Source: Saposhnikovia divaricata (taxonomy: Eukaryota > Streptophyta > Magnoliopsida > Apiales > Apiaceae). Taken from it: DNA of 64,000 nt. Below are positions 23,130-34,500 of the stretch, in pieces. How positions within the stretch are numbered: the stretch's first letter is position 1; each line of letters opens with the position of its first letter. The notes below the pieces were generated by a model. It was not told where the DNA came from, searched no databases, and saw only the letters and a list, made by a program, of their open reading frames with translations. The DNA is taken from contig CM071600.1 of the NCBI GenBank assembly GCA_036435485.1, forward strand, positions 159,352,546 through 159,416,545, written 5' to 3'. A program made the translations under genes and the position numbers.

Positions 23130-25340
23130 CCCTAAATTTTCTCATAAACAATAGTGAAACCCTAGAATTTCAATTACTTACAATAACGCATGAAAAATCA
23201 CAGATCCTAGCTAATTAAGCTCAAAATCGAAGCTATCATTGTGCTAATGAAGCTTGAATTGGCTCTATTTTTTTGGAGTTAGCTTTCATTCTTCAAGTTT
23301 ATGTTCGATTTTTGAATTTTAATATTTGAATTTGTCTCTTTCAATAGATTTGTTGCAAGCGGGTATATATTCTTGAGCAAGTGGATCTATATTACAACAA
23401 TTAGTAAGTAACATTCATATCTTTTTCCAATTTAGAACTCGTTCCATATGTGTGTATATATATATGCATTTTAACTTTATTTTATTATTTAATTTATTTT
23501 GTTTTCAATTTTGATTTACTGGAGCATTTATATGTGTGGGTTACCACTTTACTGGAGCAAGAGCAATTTTTAACTAGTTGAGGTTAATCTCTTCTCTGTT
23601 TTAGTCCCTGCCCTGTTTGTGTGGGTTTATATGTATGTTTTTGTGGTTGGTTATCATAACTTGCTCTGTTTGTGTGGGTTCATATGTATGTTTTTGTGGT
23701 TAGTTATCATAACATGCTCTATTGTTGATAATTATATCATTTGATTTGATTTAAAATGATGATATTTGAGTCCTTTTGTCGCTTTATCGTGCAAGGATTT
23801 AAACCCTTCAAACAAGGCTAATCTTATTGATTTATCCGACCCGACCCACTTTAACATCATCTACCTGCCTAGTTTTGACTATCTTTACTTCCAACAATCG
23901 CTGGAAATCTACTCTTACGTCTCGGTAACACTATCATTTGTATGTATATATGTGCATGTAAGTATGTGTATGTTTCAGCACCTGTAGTTTGATACTAATG
24001 ATTAAATACAAATTATATACACAAAGCATTAATTCAAGTAGTTATAATCTATTTCTAGAATAAATGTAGAAGAAACTATATGATGAGGTTTGTAAACAAG
24101 TTAGTATACTATATCAGGAACGAAGGGGGTTTACATAATTAATTTGTGCCTCAAGGAATTTTCTCTAAACACTTAAAAGTGGATAATTTAAACCTCAACT
24201 GAGTAGCTGTAGTACAAACGCCAAGCGGGCTAGAATACAAATATTACTTGGAGCATCCATGGCTTATTTTTTTTTAATGTCGAGTTGGATAATTAGTAAG
24301 ATATAACTTGCCTCTGTATATCTATCGAAGAATTATATTACAGTAGCAGTGTTTTTTAAGGATGAGTCTATACTTTCTTGCATGCTTATAGGTAATTGAT
24401 TGTGATGTTGCGCCTTAGTATCAGATTTTTCCTAAACCAATGTAGTCGTTGGGCATTTTTCTTTTCCTGTGGGGACTATTAGTTGTGCCTAAATTGTATC
24501 ATGCTGTGATCCTAAATCAGACATTGGTTGGTTGTACACGGTTATTGTTGGTAGGCAGTTGAGTGTTGATTGAGGGGATTGAGGGAGTTGAGTTTAATTT
24601 ATATCACTTGGGAAGACCTAATGTAAGAAGAAGATAATTCATTGTTATGGTATTCCATATTTTCATTGTAGTAAGATTATAGCTCAACTTCTAACATGCA
24701 ATTTTTTGTTTCTCTGGCAGATAATAATAACGTGCTAATAGTCGTGTGCCTGTGGGCTCCTGTTATAGTAGTGACTATTCTTATCCATTCTTTAAAATTT
24801 TATAGGATAAAAAGAGTGTGATATACTGATGTAGTTCATGGAGAAAGAGAAGCTAGATAGAGGGTGTCATTGCTGCCTTTAGTCTATTACCCAAACAAGC
24901 TGTTGATTTTTGAGTTATTCAGTTCCAGAACCTCATCACTTATAATTCTAATTTGGTAATATATTCCCAAAGTTAAGTAGAGGAGAGTTTTTAATAACAA
25001 TATAAGGTTCAAACAACTGTAACTAGTGCTTTCTATTTAATTAATTTGCACCTACCATATTCCTTCTCAAAACTTAAGTTTACTAATCTTTTTTTTCTCT
25101 TTTGATCTTTATATGAAACTATTATAGCCTACTGACTCTACACACCATTGCAAACCACTAGCCATAATGGTACACATTACCGTAAAAATCACCTCGTTAT
25201 ACCGGAAATCACTAAAGCCATTGGTTTTTACATAGTAGAAAATGTGCTTGAATACACACCTAAATCTATCTAAATCGATAAAGCTAAGAGATCTGCACAG
25301 AGTAACTTGTGCTGGCATTTATCTTCAATTTCCAGATTTA
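23130..25340. other. CACTA 2 interior, nothing firmly recognised
   Basis: AT-rich intron-like sequence. A TGTTTGTGTGGGTT-TATATGTATG block is repeated near 23615 and 23665. No motif of a known protein family was recognised on either strand. Confidence 0.4.
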
Positions 25341-25346
25341 TCTCAT

Positions 25347-25348
<2 letters not shown>

Positions 25349-25410
<62 letters not shown>
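25349..25410. repeat. (TA)n microsatellite
   Basis: An uninterrupted AT dinucleotide run of about 31 repeats inside CACTA 2. It produces meaningless Tyr-Ile frames on both strands. Confidence 0.98.
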
Positions 25411-25412
<2 letters not shown>

Positions 25413-26522
25413 TACACTCTTCTTTCTGCAATTGTTGGTGGTGTAATGGGTGCACGGGCTCGGCTAGGCGAGGTAAGCATTATTTGTTTGTGATTATTAT
25501 CAACCTCGTATTATAATACTTAACATGTAATTTTTATAGACCTAGTTTGTCAGTTTATTAACTCCAAGCTGGGTTTCGCGGATTCGTTCGATTGAAATGG
25601 TTCATAAACGTTTTGAGAGCTTTCCAGAAGCCTTTGTCAAGAACCTTGTGTCACCAAACACAAAGAGGTGAGCATATGCTTGATGTAGTATTATTTTTCT
25701 TATCTTCTTTCACATGTGGGTGAGCATTAATGTCTCAGTACCAATTATGTTTCTTTTCGTTTACTATATATGTTATATTCTATTGAGTAGTCCCCTTTGG
25801 GTTGTGGAAGGGGGCTGGGTAGACCTTGTAGCTCAGTCTGTGTGGGTTGAATAAGCCCAGTAACACCTAACAAGTGGTATGATAACCTCGATTGAACGAT
25901 TTCTTCAAGAAGGTGCAGGGTGTACTCTTCATTCATAGTGACCGTAATCAGTACTTTAGGGCATTAGGCTACTATTTCATATATCTTTACCATTATCAGT
26001 AGTTCACGAGTTGTTGCTACATCACTATAGCTTATAAGATGCCCTTACCTGTTGAATTTTGTTGATATGCTGATAGTATCCAACCTCTTTTCGTTATCAG
26101 AAGCTTTGCAAGTTAGTTAAAAACTAGGATGCCCACTTAACCGATTACCTACTTACTTAAAATGAAAGTCAATGTCCTTTAAATGTCACTTTTTTATTTA
26201 TTTTAGTATTTTTATAAGGTCTGGTTAGTTTATGAAGGCTCTAGATAAGCTCCCAAGGTATATCCATCAAAATAAGGGCTTATAGTATTCTGCATTCTTT
26301 TCTTACAGGTCCCGCCATCAATAGTTTTTGTGAAGGAAAACAATGGAGAGCCCTCCGAGATTCTTAAGTTTCAATGGCTTTCTTGTGCGGACCTCTCTGA
26401 ACGATTACAAAGGAAGAAAATGAAGGCCCTTATACCTCAGATATGTATGAAATTGTCGAACAATTGGTTTGCTTATCGAACAAATGGTTTAATTTTCGAA
26501 GTACATGCAATTGGTTTGTAAG
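25411..26522 (+). pseudogene. Possible exon remnants inside CACTA 2 (origin not recognised)
   Basis: Pieces with splice-like borders can be read on the + strand. Around 25430-25474, LSAIVGGVMGARARLGE is followed by GTAAG. Around 25590-25670 there is a gene-like segment followed by GTGAGC. At 26310-26522, after a TTACAG acceptor, an open frame includes VPPSIVFVKENNGEPSEIL and FQWLSCADLSERLQRKKMK, ending at a stop. Codon use looks more gene-like than the surroundings. I do not recognise a family. It may be a fragment of the transposon's own lost gene or of a captured host gene. Confidence 0.3.
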
Positions 26523-26689
26523 CTAGTTAATTATGATAGTTGGACATATTATTTTGGTTATGTTAGTTGATGTAAAGATTGGATATTTTGTGTTTGGTAA
26601 ATGGCAAGTGCTTATAACTGTTTTCGTATTTTAGTGTTTTGATTTTATTTGAGTTTTTTTGGTGCATATAAAAAGAATACTGTATACTA

Positions 26690-27310
26690 AAACCTGAACA
26701 GGAGACATCGGTTTTTAACAAATAAACCAATGTCCAAGTAAAGCTAATACATCAAATATTTTAAAAAAAAACTGATGTAATATGTTAAACATTACAATGA
26801 AAATGGATAGAAATCGATGTGTGGTAGAACATAAAACATCGGTTTATTAGTAAAAATGATGTCTACTACAACATATAACATCGGTTTCTTAGTGAAATCG
26901 ATGTCTGTTTGAACATATAACATCGGTCTTACCAAGAAACCGATGTCTATGTCTTCCTATACTAGACAATGTAACATTATATAACATCGGTTTCACTAAG
27001 AAATTGATGTCTGATATAACATATAACATTGGTTTTTACCAAGAAATCGATGTATATGTCTTCCTATACCTTGCATGTTCTATGTTTACGTTATTGTAAT
27101 GCACATAATATAACATTATTTAAAAAGAACTACTGCAGTATAACTCGAAAAAGTGTAACATAGACATCGTAAATCTATTAGAAACTAATGTCTAAACCCA
27201 TCATAGACAACGGTCCAAAACTAATGTCTGAGTTTATAACCTTTCTCTACACTCACATAGACATCGATCAGATTTTTTTTACAACGGTCCAAAACCGATG
27301 TCTAATCCAC
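26690..27310. repeat. Right subterminal repeats of CACTA 2
   Basis: Roughly ten copies of ACATCGGTTT..(A/T)AG(T/A)(A/G)AA..GATGTC words at 50-60 bp intervals, each able to pair with its neighbour through ACATCGGTTT and AAACCGATGT. Confidence 0.85.
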
Positions 27311-27324
27311 TTTTTCTAGTAGTG

Positions 27325-28183
27325 AGGTAACGTGTTTTGGCTGAAAAAGATAATTAATTAGTTAATAATAATTATAATATAATTATGTTCTTTTATTAAA
27401 CAAAATTGCTCATAGAGTTTTTAAAAAATGAGAAATTTTAATTAGATAAAATATAAAAAATATTGTGTTTTACCTGAAAAAGTAATTAATTAGTCTTTGA
27501 AAAAGAGAAAAGGTAATATATAAAAGATATTGTGTTTTACCTGAAAAAGAAAATTAATTAGTTTTTGAAAAAGAGAAAAAGTAATATGCTTAACCTGAAA
27601 AAGGAAATTGATTAGTTATTAGAACGAATTTTATATGTAATTAAATAAGGGTAATTAGGTAAAATCAATAGGTATCATACCGACCGAACCGACCAAATTT
27701 TTAATGTTTCGGCTATTATAATATAACTAGCTTATAACCCGTGCGAAGCACCGGTTTCTTTTGATATGTTATAAATTTTATTTAACATTATAATTTTGTC
27801 TTTATATAATCGTTATTTTTCATAATTTTTTTAATTTTAATTGAATATAAATTTAAATAATGATATTCATGGTATAAAATTTATATTGTAAAATTCTAAA
27901 TTAAAAATGTCGTTGACGGGTTCGAACTTGAATTTTTAATAAAATAACTTAATCATATAATATATCTTATTATTAGATCTAACGATTCTTATTTATTTCT
28001 AAAAATAATGATTTGAATATATGGTGTGCTATTTTTGGTTTTATATTATTGATTGCAAGATTAATTTTAAATTATAAGATAACGTGTTTTAATTAAAAAA
28101 ATATTAATAAAAATAATGACGGAAAGATATGGTGTGATATTTTGATATACATTAATTATTGTAATATTGGTCTTAAATTAAAT
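27325..28183. other. AT-rich repeat (continuation of the 4431-5237 host repeat) and unassigned flank
   Basis: 27325-27650 carries further units of the GAAAATAGAAAA / TGTTTTACCTGAAAAAG repeat. At about 27729 the word TATAACCCGTGCGAAGCACC occurs, a phrase common in AT-rich plant repeats. I could not assign it to an element with defined ends. No gene. Confidence 0.45.
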
Positions 28184-28760
28184 CACTACACCATAAACAG
28201 CCTATTGTAACCAAAAAAATGTTATAGTAGGTACAAAATATGTTGCGTTAGGCCCATGAAGTAGCTAAGGTAACATTTTTCTGATGATATCTCTCACCAT
28301 GTTGCCTTATATGTCTAAGGTAACATCCTTGATCCCTAGAGTAACATGCAATTTTATGTTAGCGTAGCTTGCTATATCAACAAAAGTGAGTTCTAAGGCA
28401 ACTTAATCTATGTGTTTCCTTAGAGATTCAGTTTTTTTTAAACTATTGGGGCCCACAGTGGGGCATACAAAGGGACCCACATTTGGGTTAACTCTAGATC
28501 CCACCGTGGTCCCCACTATTTGAGCCACTTTTGTTGGCAACATTGTTTGACCTAGTACACCATTTTTTTGTTACCTTAGCTTTTATTTAGCAACATTTCC
28601 ATAAGCTAATGCAACATCTTTACCAAAAAAAATTGAAATAAACTGCACATATATATTATGATAGAAAATGGAGTTTTATAGCATAAGTTTTAGATGTTCT
28701 TGATATTAATTCCGGTTTTTAACGACTGGAAATTGTTCCTTTCTATGGGGACTTAAATTT
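28184..28760. mobile_element. Possible truncated CACTA-like end
   Basis: It starts CACTACACCATAAACAG, which looks like a CACTA terminus, and is followed by repeated GTAACAT / ATGTTAC words that resemble subterminal motifs. No matching right terminus was found in the window, so this is either a truncated element or chance. Confidence 0.35.
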
Positions 28761-29149
28761 GGGATATTATGAATAGTACCCTTTTGGTATTGCCTTTTAC
28801 GAATGGTACCACTGCATATTTTTGACTTACGAGTGGTACCATCAAGGTTTTGGCTTCTAAAACTATACAACTTATTAGGTTTCATAGTAGTCCTAAGCCA
28901 TATATAAATCAACTCTTTTTCCGCATTCCTTTCAAACATCTTCATTAGATCCTTATCTTCCAACAATTTACTATGTTCCATTTTATATACATAAGAAAAT
29001 GTTGGAAAATGGTTATTCATCTTTTTCCCCAATCTTTTACAATCATCTTCGAACTCCAAGATTATATCCAACAGAGAAGTTTTATCTACATCCACCCTTA
29101 TATCAACTTCTGTACCCATCCAATGGAATCTTAAAATCTTACCATCCAT
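28706..29149 (-). pseudogene. Truncated transposase-like N-terminal ORF of the Mutator-like element
   Basis: The start codon is at 29149. The first ~96 residues (to about 28862) are gene-like: MDGKILRFHWMGTEVDIRVD, then DKTSLLDIILEFEDDCKRLG and KLLEDKDLMKMFERN. This resembles the small N-terminal (PB1-like) region that precedes the catalytic domain in many plant MuDR-type transposases. The remaining residues are just translation of the left inverted repeat, and the frame runs out past the element end. The catalytic core and zinc knuckle are missing. Family assignment rests on general resemblance, so it is moderate. Confidence 0.5.
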
Positions 29150-29174
29150 TCTGCAAATTCAATTGAAACCGAGA

Positions 29175-29330
29175 CATACGAATACACACATACGTACAAG
29201 AATACATACGAATACACATATATATGACAAATATTACAACAAATACATACGAATACACATATATATGACAAATATGAACAACAAATACATATGAATACAT
29301 ATATATACGTACAAATATGAACAAGAATTA
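29175..29330. repeat. ~51-bp tandem repeats in the Mutator-like element interior
   Basis: Imperfect units of ACAAATACATACGAATACAC followed by ATATATATGACAAATAT, about three copies, between the ORF start and the right half of the element. Confidence 0.75.
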
Positions 29331-29640
29331 CAAACCTGTAGTTGAGAGAAGTCAATGAAGAGGTGAATGACTAGATTTGCCTTAATTAATCACTTGATTT
29401 GCCCGAATTGTACCCCTAACCTAATTTCCCCAATTCCCCTTACAACCCTAACCCTTCAGCTACAAACCCGATAAAATGAAAAAATGCTCTGTTTACCACG
29501 ACTTTATTTAATTTTTAATTTTTTTTATTTTTTAATTACAAATTTTATTTTTAATTAATTGAAATTACTGTTTAACTAACGTTTCATTAATGTTTTAATG
29601 ATGGAGGGGCATTTTTTTTTAGAAGCCAAAACCTTGATGG

Positions 29641-29760
29641 TACCACTCGTAAGTCAAAAATATGTAGTGGTACCATTCGTAAAAGCAATTACCAAAATGG
29701 TACCACTCGTAAGTCAAAAATATGTAGTGGTACCATTCGTAAAAGCCAATACCAAAATGG
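29641..29760. repeat. 60-bp direct duplication within the right TIR of the Mutator-like element
   Basis: 29641-29700 and 29701-29760 are almost identical (TACCACTCGTAAGTCAAAAA... with changes only around the AAAAGCAATT/AAAAGCCAAT segment). The left TIR has a single copy, so the ends are asymmetric. Confidence 0.95.
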
Positions 29761-30148
29761 TACCGTTCATAATATCCCCTTAAATTTTTATATATGGATC
29801 TAAGTAATTTTCTTAGTGAAATCCATAGAGAAATAGAGTTGAAGTTAGTAGCTTGAAAGAGCTTGAAATGGGAATGTGTATTTGTCCCACATTGAAATAA
29901 ATAAAGGGGGTTGTTGGCTTTATATAGTATCACACACATGGGTAGTATACAACTACTAAGGTGTATGATGGTGCATGGTGTTACTATGTGCTTCATGCGC
30001 ACAAACACACACGCGCGCGCCGCCGCCGCCAGCCTCGACTCGGGTCGGCTTGGTCAAAGGGCGATTTTGGGCGAATGTCTCGGCGTCTCGCGTATGCGAG
30101 GCGACCTGGGCAAGGGATTTTATTTATATGTGAACAATATTTTAATCA

Positions 30149-30149
<1 letters not shown>

Positions 30150-30190
<41 letters not shown>
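30150..30190. repeat. (AT)n microsatellite
   Basis: About 20 AT dinucleotides. Confidence 0.97.
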
Positions 30191-30192
<2 letters not shown>

Positions 30193-30545
30193 ATTGGGTT
30201 GGGTTATCTTTCTCTTGGGTTGGGCTGGATCAGAGATTAATTTAACTATTAAAATCTGATGGACTAGTTGGGCTTTGTAAACAGATTGAACCGGGACAGA
30301 ATAATATATTCAGATTAATTAAAATATTGAAACTGAAATGTGTGGATTAAATATAATGTAACAGTTACTATTTATTTAATTAAAATCAGCCATTTTTTAT
30401 TAAATGTAAATCAGCCGTTTAATTTTTATTAAATGGAAATGGGGCAGTTACGATTCTAATATTAATATGGTGGTATCAGTTACACTTAGCCTCTACTATA
30501 AATAGAGAGCTAACATGCTGGTTTTGACATACCACAACTTACATT

Positions 30546-30573
30546 CTCTCCTCTCCTCTCCTCTCCTCTCCTC
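30546..30573. repeat. (CTCCT)n pentanucleotide repeat
   Basis: Five to six tandem CTCCT units just downstream of the TATA-like box at 30497. Confidence 0.9.
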
Positions 30574-30629
30574 ACTCTTTACTCTCCCTCTTCTCTAAAC
30601 TGGTTTACGATTCTAAATATCAAGTATGT

Positions 30630-31507
30630 GTGTGCTAAAATAATAAGGAAACCTTTTCATAATATTGTTAGGGATTCAGGCTTGTTAGATATAGTACACA
30701 CTGATATTTGTGAATTTGGCGGTGTGTTGACTAAGGACCAGTTTAGATACTTCATTACCTGTATAGATGATTGTAGCTGATACTGTTATGTTTATTTACT
30801 TAGACATAAGGATGAAGCACTTAGTAAATTCATTATATATAAAACTGAAGTAGAAAATAAACTAGTAAGGTACTTAAATGGTTGAGATCTGATAGAGGTG
30901 TTGAGTATACGAGTAACGTTTTTAATGAATTTTGTGCAAGCAATGGTATAGTTCATGAAGTTACCCCACCATACACACCTGAGTCTAATGGGGTTGCTGA
31001 GCGAAAGAACAGAATATTTAAAGATATGATTAATAGTATTCTTATTAATTCTAGGTTGCCTAAATACATGTGGGGAGAGGCTTTGAATAGGGCTTGCCAT
31101 ATTCTGAATAGAGTCCCTCTGGAACACATGGATAAGACACCCTATGAGTTATGGAAGGGCAAGAAGACTAGTCTTAAGTATCTTCGTGTGTGGGGGTGCC
31201 TTGCTAAGGTACTTTTCCCTGAACACAAGAGAAAGAAGCTAGGTCCAAAGACTGTTGATTGTATCTTTCTGGGCTATCGTGAGACCACTACAACTATGAG
31301 ATTTTTAGTGTTAAAATCTGACATAGACGGTATAGTGGCAAACACGATAGTTGAATTTTGTGATGCTACATTCTTTGAGGATGTCTACCCTATGAACACT
31401 GGTATGCCTCAAGATACTTCTAATAAAGATCCTACTCACACATCGAGTTCTATTCCTGATCATGTGGAAAAGATGACAAATGTGGGGCGGAACCAAGTAG
31501 TAGCTAT
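30630..31507 (+). pseudogene. Ty1/copia A integrase remnant, interrupted by a solo LTR
   Basis: The frame starts in the GAG-pre-integrase end (KIIRKPFHNIVRDSGLLDIV) and continues through the integrase core. HTDICEFGG holds the first catalytic Asp, MRSDRGVEYTSNVFNEF the second and NGVAERKNRIF the Glu, and the core is followed by WGEALNRACHILNRV and KTPYELWKGKK. A stop at about 30778 and a frameshift near 30880 break it; 30882-31507 is open. gag, protease and the start of pol are absent. At 31507 it is cut by the family L LTR, and the rest resumes at 36088. Confidence 0.85.
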
Positions 31508-34500
31508 TGTAACACCCCCAGATCCGGGGTCAGGGATCTGGTCGTTACCGTCTCAATTCCCATCCACAATTCAACATAAATATTAAATTACAACCTTGTG
31601 ACCCAAAACAGTAACATAAAACACACCCGTTATAGTCCCAGAGATGAAATCAGAGTAACTATCAAATTTTATTAATCACATTATGAGTTCTTACAATTCA
31701 AAAGAATTTCAATATAAATACATACTCTTTGCCATCCATTTACAAGAGTCATACTAGACCATATACTTGGTACTGAAAGAATAAATCTATCCTACCAATA
31801 GCTGTCTCTTCGGCTCTGGTAGTCTCATCGTTCTCGCCAGCTTCGAGTGCACCTTGTGCGAGTCATCTGGTCTAGCTGTTGTTGTGATATAATAATAAAG
31901 CAAGGGTGAGCAATAGCCCACCAACAATAATATATAACTGAATGATAATATATATAACAGTTCAAAAGTATCTTTCAAACCATATGCCATGCATTTACGG
32001 AAATGATGCCAGAATAACATGGACGATGAAGTTACGAGGTAACTCAAAATGCATATATAGGTGGGAATATCTGCTATGTCAAAGATAAGCCAAATATCAT
32101 CATTTATCATATTAAGAGGAACTTGCAAGGAAAATATTGCAATTCCTGTTATTAACATTTTTCGAAGTCTTACAACCTGAAAGAATTCTCTTCGATACGT
32201 GTTGCGGAAGACACCGTCAACCTTAAAGAAGTCTCTTCGATACGTGTTGCAGGGAATTCCCAATTTGGGAGATGAACCAATAATGGAGTCATTACGCGCC
32301 AGCTGTCCCATTCTTTGATGATCAGTCGGGGATAGTACAGCCCAATATAGTTTACTACCGGTAGAAGGAAGAACTGACGGCTCCACTTGTAGATTGCCTT
32401 AATAGTAACTCCTTGGCCAATGGTTAGGCCTTGTGATGGACCGTGTGACTCGGCCTCTTACACACGACTCCTAGTTCGAATAAATCCACAGCATTGAAAT
32501 GTAGAGTTTGTCCTCCCTTCCCCAAGTGAAATACTTGTTGATAAGACTCCACAAAGTAGTCGTATCTAGTTGGAAAGGAAAATTCACCATCATTTCCCAA
32601 GCTTTTGCTTGTTAATAGATATCAACTTGTTCCAACAATCTTACCCCTCGAATGATGAGAAGGTACACACAGACTTAATGAGTCCATAGCAACTAAGTTG
32701 CGAGTGAAAAGGATAAATTACGACCGGGAAGTCAACAAGATAAATAACATTGCTCAAGTAGGTTCCCCTATAATATGGAAGTTTGAGCGAGCATTTAAAT
32801 CCTTTTAAGATAGATTTAAATGAAAAATAAAGAGTTGGGAACCTTTCCTTGATAAAATAGTCGTAAAAAAACTCCGAAATATTTTACATAATATCTGGAT
32901 GTGAAAGGCAATCTCCGAATAATATAAATCATTTTAAAAGAATTTTAAAAGAATTAAATAAATATTCTAAGAATATTTATTTACTCAATAATAATTACGG
33001 AATATTATTAACTCATAATATTGGTCGTAAGTAATCCTCGAATGAATATATGGAATTATTTACTAAATAAATCCCTCCTTAAATGAATATTCGAAATAAT
33101 ATTCATTAAATAATTAAACTCCAATAAATATTTAAAATAATATACAATAAATAAGTCAAACCTTAAATTAATATTTGAAAATAATGTTCATCTAATATTT
33201 AATCTTCTAAATGAATATCCAAATAACATTCATTTAAATATTCTTCAAAAAAAAAAAAAACATTCATTTAATAAATAATCATCTAAATGAATATCCAAAT
33301 AATATTCATTTAATAAATAATTTCTAAATGAATATCCAAATAATATTCATTTAGTAATCAAAACTTTAAAGGAATAATTGAAATAATATTCCATAAGTAA
33401 ACAGAACTTCCAATGAATATTTTAAAATGATATTCATTAAGTACATAAAACCTTAAATAAATATTCGAAACTAACATTCATTTATTATCTCTCGACTGAG
33501 ATAATACTCGAATAACATTCCTCGAAATATTTCCAAGTAATTGATACTTTATGGAATATAATAACGTTTAACAATAACATTCCTCAGATAAATAATAATC
33601 TGTCGTTGGAATCCCTCCGGGTTTCCACGACTATCTATAACTCAAAATACCGACTCCCGGTCTATATTTAGAATGAATATCATATGCCCTTCGCTAAGGG
33701 TCTTACCAAAACAATCCGGCTTATTACTGATAAATCGTATCTAGTCTATAAGCCAATATCAATTTTAGGGAACAAGTATCACAAAAACCAGAGTCACAAT
33801 ATAATTGGAAACAGGCATGCATGCGATGGCATATGTAAAACAGAAATCATATACATATATTATCACAACAACAGGTTCAAAGGTTTGAACACTTGCCTGG
33901 TAATCAGGTGTGGTTGAAGATAGCGTGTCCTGGGTCTGCTCGATGATCTATAAACAATTAGAACATTCGAGATTAACCACTTAACACGTTTTAAAAGTCT
34001 AAGTATAACTTCACTTAAATCGAAACACGTTTTCGAATTATCTCGTTATATACCTTTTAGTGTAACTCTTTTTATTACTGATACGATCCGACATTCGTTC
34101 GTTATTACGACATGTCATCGTACCCACACTCGGTATATACTTAAGTCGTATAAGTTCTAAAGTCGATCGATTATGAACCGGGATTATACTTCGAGTTTTA
34201 TCGTTCGTTTTCTAAGTGTTTTACCAAAGTTATAACCAAGCGGGTTTTTATAAAATCGAAAAACGATTCGTTTCACATGAGGTTTTCTCTCACACCTTCC
34301 TTTTTACCTCTAGTATTTAATTACCAAGATTCGCCACTGACTTACGTATTTTACGAGGGTTCAATTTCAGTTACAAATTCTCGTTTAAGGTTTCGAACTA
34401 CTTTTAGTATATCGGCCATAACTCCTAAACCGTAAGTCGGAATGTTTCGATTCTTGTGCCAAAACGATCTATGGCTCGAGATCTACAAGGGCATGTCATT

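Larger units (their letters stand above)
22688..27324. mobile_element. CACTA transposon 2
   Basis: The left end is CACTACTAGAAAAACTAG and the complement of the right end is CACTACTAGAAAAAGTGG, giving 14 bp of perfect TIR, with a 3-bp TSD AGG (22685-22687, 27325-27327). Subterminal motifs are ACATCGGTTT / AAACCGATGT, a different word from CACTA 1, so this is another family. Length is 4,637 bp. No transposase was recognised. The interior has a CT-rich tract (22975-23105) and scattered exon-like pieces, so it is probably non-autonomous. It sits in the same AT-rich repeat as the Tat element, 143 bp from its 3' end. Confidence 0.9.
28761..29778 (-). mobile_element. Mutator-like element, short deletion derivative
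   Basis: The ends are inverted: the left starts GGGATATTATGAATAGTACC and the complement of the right end starts GGGATATTATGAACGGTACC. The inverted repeats extend ~100 bp on the left and ~160 bp on the right, where a 60-bp block is duplicated. A perfect 9-bp direct repeat CTTAAATTT flanks both ends (28752-28760, 29779-29787), as expected for Mutator. The 1,018-bp body carries a short - strand ORF resembling a transposase N-terminus, but no catalytic domain, so it depends on a partner element. Confidence 0.92.
29788..30629 (+). other. LTR-like or promoter-like leader upstream of copia A, with simple repeats
   Basis: Two TATA-like boxes lie at 29921 (TATATAG, after TGTCCCACATT) and 30497 (TATAAATA). 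The second is followed by a CT-rich leader. Such wording is typical of plant copia LTRs, but no TG...CA pair, primer-binding site or gag could be defined. A CG-rich patch (30011-30035) and an (AT)n run (30150-30190) are included. It may be a remnant of the copia A LTR brought next to the integrase by deletion. Confidence 0.4.

Noticed and set aside
25242..25516. ORFs through the (TA)n run on both strands
   Set aside because: They encode Tyr-Ile repeats from a dinucleotide microsatellite; no gene.
27725..27760. Helitron end suggested by ACCCGTGCGAAGCACC
   Set aside because: No TC start, CTRR end or 3' hairpin could be placed, so not called.
30011..30240. ORFs across the CG-rich patch and (AT)n run
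   Set aside because: Low-complexity translation without motif or conservation.
31787..32386. 199-codon - strand ORF in the family L solo LTR
   Set aside because: The frame is not kept in the other LTR copies (broken in 1-1219, 48499 and 58785), it lies wholly in LTR sequence and it includes the duplicated 43-bp unit.
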